NCBI GenBank assembly: GCA_963281155.1
Contig: CAUJLY010000001.1
Coordinates: 7,254,001-7,318,000, forward strand
Reading direction: 5' to 3'
Length of the DNA stretch: 64,000 nt
Source of the DNA: Rhabditophanes sp. KR3021
Taxonomy: Eukaryota > Nematoda > Chromadorea > Rhabditida > Alloionematidae
Part shown: positions 45,401 through 64,000 of the stretch, in pieces
Position numbering within the stretch: the stretch's first letter is position 1
Layout of the letters: each line of letters begins with the position of its first letter
Made by a program: the position numbers and the translations under genes
Notes under the pieces: model-generated
Seen by the model: only the letters and a program-made list of their open reading frames with translations
The model's database searches: none
What the model was told of the DNA's origin: nothing

Positions 45401-46841
45401 TTGTAATTTACTTGTTCTATAGTTGTAGGGAAAAACAGACCAAATCTTATTTTAAGTAAATTTCCTAATACAGCAAGATCAAAATTGGTGCCCCAAACTG
45501 TATCATTTTTAACTGACTCCTTGTGTCGCTTTAAGTGATCAACAAAATTAAGCTCCGGATCTTGAATTGGCACAGAATAAATTACCCAATCGTCTTCAAG
45601 CCAACCATCTTTTTGAAGGCGATCAATCATATTGTTTAATTGAACGACCAGCATTCTTCTGATATCGGCCTGATATCCCGCATCACCATAAATAGCTGTC
45701 GATATGGAATTGAACATGCAATTACCATCTCCTTCGATCCGAATCGCATCTGCATAGAAGTTCAATTGTGAACCAACTTCCATTCTCGGTTCATAATTGA
45801 AACGGATGTGATTTCTGAATTTTTTACTCCATATTTGACAGTTTTCAATTACTTGCTAAAGTGAATATAATATAAAATGAACACAAATATATTATTAAGT
45901 AAAATATGTTGCGAATAAGATATCAATTATAAAATGGTTTTTATTTATTATCATTATTTATTTGAAGAATCAATTAGCAAAAGAATTTGGCCCAAAATAT
46001 AATTATAGTTTGACACCTATTCATATTATTAAACAAAGTCGGTATTTTTTATAATACATTGAAAGTAACTTTATATTTTTACGTAGCTCCTTTCTTTAAC
46101 TGACATATCCTGCATATTGTTTAAATCCATTCAAAGTACACTTTTTAAAGCTCTTTCTAATCCTTAATATTTAAAACACATTAATGTCAACATATATCTG
46201 CCTTTTGACAAAAATAATCTTACGTTGTTGTCAAATTATTTTTTTGATCGGTTCTCCTCCGAGGTGTCATCTAAACAGTTATCGAAAAGAACATTCTAAT
46301 TACAGTTTTTAATGTTCTTTCCAATGAGCTAAACATTGGAAATGTCACCCGATTGGTTCCCCTGTTTTTTTGAAATATTTTTTTTATTCTTATGTCAAAA
46401 TGTCTGTCTCGGGGCGGCCACGAGCTTCATCAAAATGAGCTGGTAAAATGGATTTCGCTCTATTTTTTAATGCCCTTTTCAATGCCTTAAAGACCTTGGC
46501 TTTTGATTGGATATATCAAAAAATAATTTGGGGACAGACCACCTCGTTTTAGAGATTTGACCACCAAGTCTCAGTATATTGACCAAATCAAAATGTTAGC
46601 ATGTTTTTCTACTTAACTTTTGGCCCTGATTCGAATGGCTATTATCTCGAAGTCAGATTCGGAATATTTAAAATTCTCAATTTTGACACCCTCGGCCAAT
46701 CACCAAATAATCATTTTTCTTTAAATCAAAAAATTTGGTTTTCTCGCCGTCCTCAGGCCTTTCCAAAACGTATCTAACATTGTCCATCCGAGCAATATTG
46801 CGGAAAATCATAACTTTTGCCTTATATTTATTTATAATAGA
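42431..46841 (-). mobile_element. Helitron copy 2 (4.4 kb, intact reading frame)
   Basis: On the minus strand it begins TCTATTATAAATAAATATAA after A (46841 is the first base) and ends with the CGCGAC/GTCGCG hairpin, TATTCGG and CTAG, followed by T. Both ends coincide with the limits of homology to copy 1, 13.5 kb away in the same orientation. The two copies are visibly almost identical in the helicase region, so they spread recently. About 1 kb at its 5' side (45857-46841) is noncoding. It lacks an obvious HUH Rep nuclease, so it may depend on a full Helitron elsewhere. Confidence 0.9.
42643..45783 (-). CDS. Helitron OTU-Pif1 helicase fusion protein
   Basis: Three minus-strand exons join in frame to about 1,011 residues: 45225-45783, 45073-45179 and 42643-45012, with introns of 45 and 60 nt. 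Residues 1-186 are an OTU cysteine-protease-like domain: EGDGNCMFNSIS with Cys22, and the C-terminal LTHYDL with His155. A short basic linker follows. The last exon starts with the Rep-helicase junction text YKCHLNILACGSISSVKYIF, then RYLGASEAMWRI. The Pif1 helicase follows: Walker A GPAGCSKT near residue 583, Walker B VLIIDEAPM, GGDFRQTLPI, LTQNMRV, TINKSQGQTLSRV and YVGLSRV. The first donor is GTTTGT, and upstream exons cannot be excluded. No HUH motif is visible between or before these domains. Helitron helicases unwind DNA during rolling-circle transposition; the OTU role in Helitrons is unknown. Confidence 0.82.
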
Positions 46842-47388
46842 TATTTATTAGAATTAAAATATATTTTGGAATAGTAATAAGTTTTAATTATTATATGTGT
46901 TGTCTCAATGTTTACTTATCATTCTCAATGACAAGCAGTTCACCAATTGATGCAGTTCCAATTTACCGTTTTAAAAGTGACTGGATAGCTTGCAAATGTT
47001 CCCAAATACTAATATTTATGTGACTTCACTTGATCATGATATGCTTATATTAGATAAATAATCTTGTTTGAAGATTCAATTTTTATGTATCAAATAATTT
47101 AGACTAATTTTATAGGTCCATTCAAAGGTTGTTAGTTAAGCCTCACCTATTTTACAGATAATAGTAGAAGTCCAAACCAAAAAGTATTTGGTGTAGAATG
47201 GGGTTAGTTTAATATTTTCTTTAATATTCAACTTATTGTTAATTTATTTAATAGCCTTATTGTTTGGGTTTATTTTCTTGCCCTGTTACTTTGGAGCGGT
47301 CAGCCCACAAAACAATTATTTAGAGATTTTTTATTAAATACACAGAACTATATACACTATACTAATATGCCTTTAAATTAAAGATTTT
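46842..47388. other. Intergenic, no gene seen
   Basis: About 550 bp, AT-rich, between Helitron copy 2 and the 3' end of the chromodomain gene. Nothing recognised. Confidence 0.45.
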
Positions 47389-48632
47389 TTACAATGACAA
47401 GCAATCTCCTTTAAAAACTGCATCAAACGCGTAAGACACAAAAGGCTGTTCGAGATCTTCCAGTGTGATTGTTTTTGTTGTGAAGTCAGCCATTTGAAAA
47501 GTGAACTCCAGTTTTCCATGTTCTAATTTTTTGATTCCAGAAACTTTGTTGATACGAGTCGCATCATTTTTCGAACTAGTCCCCGTTTGACTTGTTTCTA
47601 CCAAATCAAAGTTTGCATCTATTTCCTTCAGATACTCAGGATCCTAAATACAAGTCAGCTTATATTTCATTTTAGTTAACTTACAAATGAGCTGTAATGC
47701 TCCCAACTATTTTCAGATTCGTCAAAATTCTTCCATTTGACCAAATAGTAATAACAGTGGTTTCTTTTTTCCCTTTTCAGAATGTCCTCAATGTGATACA
47801 CGTCATCTTTGGATTGTTTTTTCTTTTTAAGCACACTGTTTGCTTCCGGCACTTTAGCTAAATCCATGGTTTGCTCCAACTGTTCATGATGAATTGGGGC
47901 AGTTCGGTGGGAGCGTTCAATTTCCTGGATAAATTGAATATCATCATCTGAATCGTCAATTGTGATTAGTTCTGGGGAATAAGATGGCATGGGATACAAT
48001 TTTCTTTTGTGAGGGTTGATTGGGAACCTATGTTTTGTCGCCAACTTATCAGATCGTTCAACATATAATGGAGGAAGTTTCATTGCTCCAGATATATTTG
48101 AGATTTTGTTGAATCCATCGCCAGATGAAGAGCGAACATCATCATAATGTCCTTTTCCATAACTATAATTATTTTGACTCATATTTGTTGGCCTGGCATC
48201 CAAATTTTTGGTTTGATTAATTACATTTTCAGAATTCGTCAAATTATTCACAAATTGTTTTTCAATAACTTCACCCGAATTCAAGTGTGTTCTCGAGGGT
48301 GGCAGCGATGGCAGCCATTCCATTTCTGGAAACTCCAAAGGCTGCTGGTACTTAGGTTTGTACTTAGTATAAGTTTTCAAGATCAATTTCTTAATTTTAC
48401 CTTTTTTCTTTTGTTGCACTTTCGGATTGTGGATGGTAAGAGCATTGCTTTGGATAAATTCCAAGCTCCTGGTCTCAATTGTATCTTGGAGAGAACGAGA
48501 CTCGTTCGATAAAACGTTATTCAACTGCTCTACACTACCATATTCTTTACTTTTTTCTAACGGATTTCCAACTGCCTTCTCGGTAATTGAGACGATTGAA
48601 GCCATCCAGTTGGAAAATAATTGCTTTGTCAT
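47389..48632 (-). CDS. Chromodomain protein, HP1-like, with possible chromoshadow domain
   Basis: Two minus-strand exons, 47685-48632 and 47389-47643, with a 41-nt intron, give 400 residues. Residues 1-265 are low-complexity, Ser/Lys-rich and probably disordered, with an acidic patch (TIDDSDDDIQFIQE). The chromodomain spans about 275-325: VYHIEDILKREKRNHCYYYL, VKWKNFDESENSWEHYSSF. It has the aromatic cage positions (Tyr of VYHIE, Trp of VKWKNF and Tyr/Phe region after WEHY) that bind methylated histone H3 tails. A C-terminal domain (about 345-400: INKVSGIKKLEHGKLEFTFQ, then PFVSYAFDAVF) has the layout of a chromoshadow domain, the HP1 dimerisation module. The chromodomain is C-terminal to a long tail, unlike canonical HP1. 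Role: heterochromatin binding, inferred. Confidence 0.82.
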
Positions 48633-51391
48633 TGATAAATAATGAATCGGGTCTGTTAGTAGTTCAAAATATTAAGTAGGAGTTCAAATTGATTGCAAAT
48701 GTTAACAATAAAGATATAGGATAGAGTATTTTAAAGGGAAAATTTTTACACTGTACCAATGGTAAGTTGATGATGTATGACACAACAAATTAATAAGAAA
48801 TATCTAGACAAGGAATTGTTTTATTAGACAACAGATTGTTGTTATATAATTGTGTTGATTAGTAATGCACAAATCGTATAACTATTTATTGTTGTATGTA
48901 AAGAGTGGGGATATCTTAGTCACAAGACGGTCGTGTACAAGTCTTCGTATGATGTGCAGGGTGGTGACTGACAATCGTGTGTACGTATGAGTGGCAGTGG
49001 TTTAGTGAAAGTTCAACAGAACGACGAGCAAGAGACTGGGAAAACATGTTGTGTCAAAATATAAGCGGGTAACCAACATTCCGTATTGGACAAGTTTTGG
49101 AATTGCTAATATGGCGGCAAAATAATAAAAATCAGTAAATTTCTAAAAGTCATCGAAACTTGAAAGCTATTATTTAAAAGGAACATCAAACGTAAAATAA
49201 GTAATTTATAAACTAAAAATTTTAGGTTAAGTAAGGAACTTGAAGTATGGTCACTCCAATTCAAACAATAATACGCTCTAAAAGCAAATCAATTTTGCAA
49301 AAAGGCTAAACGTAAATTGCAATTGAATCGAAACTTACTGATTGGAACAAGCAAATTAAACAATATGGAATTTCTCATAATAAAATGCAAGTTTGCTAAA
49401 GTACTAAGATGGAGAACGTATTAATATGTTAAAGCATTAACATGGATATAATATTAATGCAGACAAAGTATTAATATGATAAAGCATTAATGTGAATAAA
49501 GTATTAATTCAAGCGTATGTACAATTTTGCACATCGATAAATATTTGATGATACAGAATTTGTCAAAAAAATCACCCATGTAGTTTCGAATGGAATGTCC
49601 CTTGAGTTACATTGGTACAGTGTATATATCAAACACAAGTTGAAATTCAAAATTTATGTTAGATTCGGGAGTAAAACTTCTATCAAATAGACAATTGGTA
49701 ATATGGCATTTTATTACAATACTTGGAAAAAGGTAAGACCGAAGGAAATTAGCAAAGTTAGGTGCAGTTGATCAGTATCTCATTTGCGGATATGCCATTG
49801 TAATACATAAATTTCTTATGTAGTAGTTTTAGATGCAAATTTGTCAAGAATGCTGTAAATTAGCATGTTGTTATTTATTATGTAGATTTACTTATGTTTA
49901 TAATATATCCCATTTCTCCTAATAAATCATGTTATATTGTCTTTGTTTTTTTGTCTACTGGTCCTCACCCACCTCTCATTAAGGGGTACAAAATTAATCT
50001 GTTTTAGGTTACAACACTTGAATGTTAAATTTATTTAAAGAAACGGAAATGTGAAACACATTGGGAGAGTTGATGCCACTATATTTAAACATATTATACA
50101 GCAGACCATTCCTGCTTTGTTTGGAACTCCCGAATTTAAAATCCACTATGAAGCATACCAACTGTGGGAGAATTATTAAAATCCTTCGTTTAATGTTTTA
50201 TATTTGTTTTTATGAATAAAAGAATATGCAAATTTGTTTATTAGTTTTAAGATAAATAGCCTTTTAATTTAACAAATTTATTTTAAATTTGAATGTGTCA
50301 ATTAAACTTAATAAATTATCAATACACAGACTATTAAGGAATGAATAATCTGTATACAAAAATATGTCAAAAATCAATTAGCATTACATTACTACAACGA
50401 TTTGATTTCCCTAAGTGCATTACTTACTCCACACTCAAATACACTTTCAGGGTAGCTATCAAGCACAATACATCTTAGAATATATAAACTGCTACACTAC
50501 ATCGGCCAACGCCTAAAATTACATGATTCCTGACTGATCACAATTGTATTATTAATGTTAAACTCCATTCTGGTTCTCCTGAATTGGAATATATTTTAAG
50601 TACAATCTTTTATATTTCCATCTCCTTCTTATACGCATATTTATGCCCCCTTTTTACATTATTATTGAGAATAAGGTGTTTGACACGTATGTCTATTCCT
50701 AACATGTCTTCACTGACCACTTCCATTAATTGGCAATCAGATTCCCAAAGCCAACAACAACGTGAAGAAGTGCATGTAGTCATCACTGTACAGTGTATTG
50801 ATACTGCTTGAGTAAGATTCATAATTAAAGATAAATGTTGTTAATGATAAAATTCAATGGGACCTAGTAAATAATAGGTCAATTATGGAAATGCCATCAT
50901 ATTTTAATAGTTTTGATACGATGATCGTAAAATCTAATTTACGACAAAAGTTATAATTTGAATTGTTTAAAAATTAAGTTTATATCTGGTCAAACATTGG
51001 CATCATAGACTTTAGGTATATATTTTTAAAAGCTACATATCTTTTAGATTCAACGTGAACAAAAAATAATGTATGAATCGAAATGTAATTAGGTTTAACC
51101 TGAAGTGGGAGCAATGGCTTTTAAAGAAGTATTTTAATTTAGGTTTCATTAAGAACCCATTAATGCTTGTTGCTGATAAATATATTACTGTAAATTGTAC
51201 TTCATTATGTCATCTATGGAAAGCACCGAAATATTATTGTTTCAAAAAAAACTGCTTATCACATGTAGTTTGTTAGTTGCTATAAGATGTTTAATGATTA
51301 ACTACAAAAATATTTTATTATCAAAAAGTTAAATATATAAATACTCATGAGATAAAATGAGCAATTTTTATAAAAATTAACCTCATTCTTT
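48633..51391. other. Long gene-poor stretch
   Basis: About 2.8 kb, AT-rich. It should include the promoter of the chromodomain gene. It holds the short repeat at 49400-49512. Overlapping opposite-strand frames at 50584-50822 and a 67-codon frame at 51073-51276 lack motifs and splice context and are not called. Confidence 0.4.
49400..49512. repeat. Short degenerate tandem repeat with GTATTAATATG core
   Basis: The core GTATTAATATG-TAAAGCATTAA occurs at about 49418 and 49468, with partial units (ATATTAATGCAGACAAA, GTATTAATTCAAG) around them. The period is about 50 nt with 17-33 nt sub-units. Noncoding. Confidence 0.5.
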
Positions 51392-51955
51392 CTAATCCGA
51401 TGATAATGGTACAACTGGAGGCTTATTCTTTTTCAGTTTATTAGTGAATTGACCCCTAGTAACATCCTTAAGAAACCCATTCTTTTTCATATCAGAAAAA
51501 CAATCTTTTGTCGTGATTCCAGCTGCCTTTAGTTTAAGAGCCAATTCGAGTTCAGAATCCGACATCTTGATCTTAACTCCTTGTTGCGTTTTTCTTTCTC
51601 CATGATAATGATTCTCTATTTGCGCAGAGCCTCGAACTGTCCAAACACTATTAATTCGTTTCATCAAAACCTTGATATCACATTGAGCAGTAGCACAAAC
51701 TAGCCTATAAATTTCTTTTGTAGGAAAAAGAACCTTTGTCTTGATTCTAAGTTGCTTTTCACCAAAATAAGCCAATATATCTCCAATTTCAGTCAACTTA
51801 TTTAACTTAATAGACTCATATTTGGTAGTTCTCCTAGATAACATTTTTTGGGGAATATCTTCAGAATTATCTCCTTGTAAATCAACTTTAAGAGCAAAAT
51901 TTCCTGTTTTTTCATCACCATCCATTTTTTCAATATTATATATACACGCTTCCAT
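51392..51955 (-). CDS. Unrecognised 187-residue protein
   Basis: A single minus-strand frame. I start it at the ATG at 51955, six bases downstream of a perfect acceptor (TTGTTTTTTAG) that may receive a spliced leader; the frame's extension upstream crosses that acceptor. The protein is hydrophilic, Lys-rich and has no signal peptide or membrane helix. The middle contains KVLFPTKEIYRLVCATAQCD and the C-terminal third has a helical, SAP- or HTH-like run, SDSELELALKLKAAGITTKD. I do not recognise the family. Composition and the defined 5' acceptor favour a real gene, possibly a nuclear or RNA-binding protein, but that is a guess. Confidence 0.6.
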   Translation of the reverse strand: MEACIYNIEKMDGDEKTGNFALKVDLQGDNSEDIPQKMLSRRTTKYESIKLNKLTEIGDILAYFGEKQLRIKTKVLFPTKEIYRLVCATAQCDIKVLMKRINSVWTVRGSAQIENHYHGERKTQQGVKIKMSDSELELALKLKAAGITTKDCFSDMKKNGFLKDVTRGQFTNKLKKNKPPVVPLSSD

Positions 51956-52800
51956 CCTGCTAAAAAACAATGTCAGAACGGGTTAGTGTGACCAAATATT
52001 AGTGGCTTTTTATGTACTGAAAATTAAACGTATTAGAAGTTACATAAAGTTGTTTCCTAGAGAACAAATATGCATATTATAATTGAATAAATATGTTGGC
52101 TTCTAATTTAAACTTTGCAATATAAAGATTAAATAAAATAATATGTGATATAATAAAGTACAAACAAAACAGACCACAAGGTGTTCTTTGACAACATACA
52201 CTCAAAACCATTCACAAGTAATAATATAACATCCACAACAAAATGCCATACTTTTAGACAAAGCCATTCATATGTATAAAATTGCATGCTTTTTTATATG
52301 ACTCTCTTGCCAAAGGCTAGTCTCTATCTTGCATGCTTTTTTCTCTCAGCTATGGACAGTTCAATAATGTGTCTCGAGCCAAAGGGCTTCTTTCTATTTT
52401 AGGCTAGACAAACAACTTGTTCACTTATTGTCAAAATAAGTAGATGTATTTCGATTATGTATTCATAATCAATGCACACATCTTCTTTGTCTATTTATCA
52501 TTTTTAATAACAGAATAAAAGGTGCATTTAATGGATAATGAAAGATTTAAAGTTACAATTAGTTCGTTTCTTGCTGCATTTTTTTGATGGAAGCTTTTTT
52601 AACAAACTATTGAACTAATAGATCTTTTTGGATACTTTTATTGTTTTAAAAAATGTGTAATTTACTCTATTGCATTATTTTATAGACTTTACCTTTTTAA
52701 TAGAGTCTTTTAAACTCGAAGCGTCTTGAAAAGAAAACTTGTAAGAATTGGGTAGTTGATAGGTAAGCTTCTTTGTTATCAAGTCGTTTAAAATGTAATA
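51956..52800. other. Divergent promoter region
   Basis: About 845 bp between a minus-strand gene and a plus-strand gene, so it probably holds both promoters. There is one GTAAGC-type donor near 52763 that could belong to a 5' UTR intron. No reading frame seen. Confidence 0.4.
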
Positions 52801-53763
52801 ATGCCTGTCGCTGTCCATAATAACTCTAACAATGTGGGGAATTCGCCTCTTTCTTATTCAAGATTTCTCCTTGCCGAAATGATAAAACCTACAGATGAAG
52901 AGACTACTAAATATCCTGTATTTACCTCTAAAGACCCTTCATTAGTAAACAACCCAATTTTGTATGGAACAGAAAAATACTTGCACGCCTTTGCTGAAAT
53001 TGATGATACTTCTAGGGTATGTCATATTTGCGGATCTCCTTTTGACATCAGAGTCAAAAACGGTGGCATTAACAATAACTGCTATTTGAACAAGAAAAAC
53101 GGCTCCAGATTTATATTCAATAGAGAACATATTACGCATGTAATGCCTCGTCAAAAGATGTCAGTTTTTAAGACCTTTCCAAATTACACAAAGGATCATC
53201 AAAAAGTTGTGTCAATCCATTGTGACATTGTATTTACTGATGATGGTATTGAAGTAGGAGCATGTTATGTTGTCTCGAACAAGTATGCGCTGCTGTATGC
53301 GTCCTTTGTGAAAGTAAATGCGCCTCTTTTAGCATTGGGTGAAAAGAAATTCAATTATGAAATTACTAGGAACGATGTCATTAATGCGCATGTTGATCAA
53401 AAGGAACTATTGGCTGAACTTGGGAAACTGATTTCGAAGAAGACAATTATCATCGGCTACAAATTGGATTTAGTCTTTAGGTGTCTTGGAATTGTACATT
53501 CTCGCTTTATTGATCTGGAGACAATGCAAATGACTACACGCCAATATGCTGATTTAAGGAAGGAATTGAAATTGTCTAACGATGTTAAAGCTGAACAAAT
53601 TATTAGGATTTTGCATTCTGAAGTTAAAGCTACGATGTATATGCAAACAGTTTACGCGATTTATGATCAGTACTTGGCTAAATTCAAAGCTTTTGGAAGT
53701 TTGGGATGTAAGAATGATTCTATAAAGCCGGGTAAACCTAACACTATCAAGAAAGGAAAATGA
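52801..53763 (+). CDS. REXO1/GOR-like exonuclease-fold protein without catalytic residues
   Basis: One exon, 320 residues. The order of landmarks follows the REXO1-type DEDDh exonuclease family. A Cys-rich zinc segment (RVCHICGSPF near residue 72) is followed by the exonuclease fold: VVSIHCDIVFTDDGIEVGAC (family: YALDCEM..T..G.E), YASFVKVNAPL (family: fVkP), TIIIGYKLDL (family: ILIGHsLe.DL), SRFIDLETMQ (family: vIDT) and a final LHSEVKATMYM (family: HdS.EDA). The Asp and Glu of DCEM are replaced (His/Cys/Asp), the Asp after IGH is absent and the HD pair is altered, so nuclease activity is unlikely. The zinc segment also lacks several ligands. It may be a pseudoenzyme or a decaying gene. Coding-like sequence continues beyond the stop in other frames. 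Confidence 0.7.
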   Translation: MPVAVHNNSNNVGNSPLSYSRFLLAEMIKPTDEETTKYPVFTSKDPSLVNNPILYGTEKYLHAFAEIDDTSRVCHICGSPFDIRVKNGGINNNCYLNKKNGSRFIFNREHITHVMPRQKMSVFKTFPNYTKDHQKVVSIHCDIVFTDDGIEVGACYVVSNKYALLYASFVKVNAPLLALGEKKFNYEITRNDVINAHVDQKELLAELGKLISKKTIIIGYKLDLVFRCLGIVHSRFIDLETMQMTTRQYADLRKELKLSNDVKAEQIIRILHSEVKATMYMQTVYAIYDQYLAKFKAFGSLGCKNDSIKPGKPNTIKKGK

Positions 53764-53984
53764 TTGCAGTAAGCCAGGTATTCCTCAAAAACGTCTTTTA
53801 AGTTTCGAGAATGATAATTTGAAAGGTAAACCAAATGATTTATCAACGTTCTGATATTGAAGACACTGATAGAAGCGTAAGCAATCCATCAATTTTCGAG
53901 GAACCTGATGATGATCGTCTAAACATCTCCACTATCCTAAAAGCAGTTCAGCAACTGAAATTGAAACAAAGTGACAATTGTTGA
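53764..53984 (+). pseudogene. Frame-shifted 3' continuation of the REXO1-like gene
   Basis: After the TGA at 53761-53763 a second frame reads NDCSKPGIPQKRLLSFENDN, then LKGKPNDLSTF and a stop near 53861. A third frame from the ATG at 53835 reads MIYQRSDIEDTDRSVSNPSI, then FEEPDDDRLN and KAVQQLKLKQ, stopping at about 53984. These have protein-like composition unlike the AT-rich DNA that follows. Two single-base indels would give this pattern. Introns fitting the frames were not found. Confidence 0.45.

Positions 53985-64000
<10,016 letters not shown>

Noticed and set aside
28932..46841. The paired Helitrons considered as long direct repeats bounding one composite transposon
   Set aside because: Each copy has its own complete Helitron ends, so two separate insertions explain the repeat without a composite element.
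50584..50822. Overlapping plus- and minus-strand frames of 70-75 codons
   Set aside because: Mutually antisense, no domain, no start or splice context that favours either.

Overview
This is an AT-rich nuclear window from a nematode. The evidence is the gene content and structure together: many introns of about 39-60 nt with TTTTAG or TTTCAG acceptors, a secreted protein with twin ShKT domains, two tandem DUF273-type glycosyltransferase-like genes, a Core-2/I-branching (GT14) gene, a vWA plus C-type lectin secreted protein, a serpentine chemoreceptor and a hyaluronidase/chondroitinase-like GH56 enzyme. The species cannot be fixed from sequence alone. All exon boundaries below are hand-read from splice signals and frame continuity, with no transcript support.

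Layout. 1-1.2 kb: mitochondrial ribosomal protein L12 followed closely by a ZNF706-like small zinc-finger gene. 1.65-5.2 kb: ShKT protein, an orphan single-pass membrane protein, a 7TM chemoreceptor and a decayed tandem copy of that receptor. 6.4-10 kb: two DUF273 paralogues on the minus strand. 11.5-17.1 kb: a 1,810-residue coiled-coil protein whose last exon looks like a Golgi-targeting GRIP domain. 19.4-22.5 kb: vWA/C-type lectin gene and GH56 gene, both minus. 26.4-27.9 kb: Core-2/I-branching enzyme.

28.5-46.8 kb is a mobile-element island. Two near-identical Helitrons (28932-33902 and 42431-46841, both minus) have recognisable TC...CTAG ends and a GC-rich 3' hairpin, and sit between A and T. 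Their single gene joins an N-terminal OTU cysteine-protease-like domain to a Pif1-type helicase, but I see no HUH Rep nuclease. The second copy reads as an intact 1,011-residue frame. The first has a lost start codon, a nested 561-bp non-autonomous Helitron and a frameshift. Between the two copies lie a broken hAT transposase, an intronless GIY-YIG endonuclease gene, an AP-endonuclease fragment of a non-LTR retrotransposon, and a roughly 132-bp tandem array ending where the second Helitron begins.

47.4-64 kb: a chromodomain (HP1-like) gene, an unrecognised 187-residue gene, a REXO1-like exonuclease gene that has lost its catalytic residues and has frame-broken coding sequence after its stop, a 7.8-kb gene-poor stretch containing one precursor-microRNA-like hairpin, and a tau-tubulin kinase gene that runs off the right end.

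The genes do not form a single pathway. The best candidates for something new are the OTU-helicase Helitrons, the GIY-YIG gene in the transposon island and the catalytically dead REXO1-like protein.
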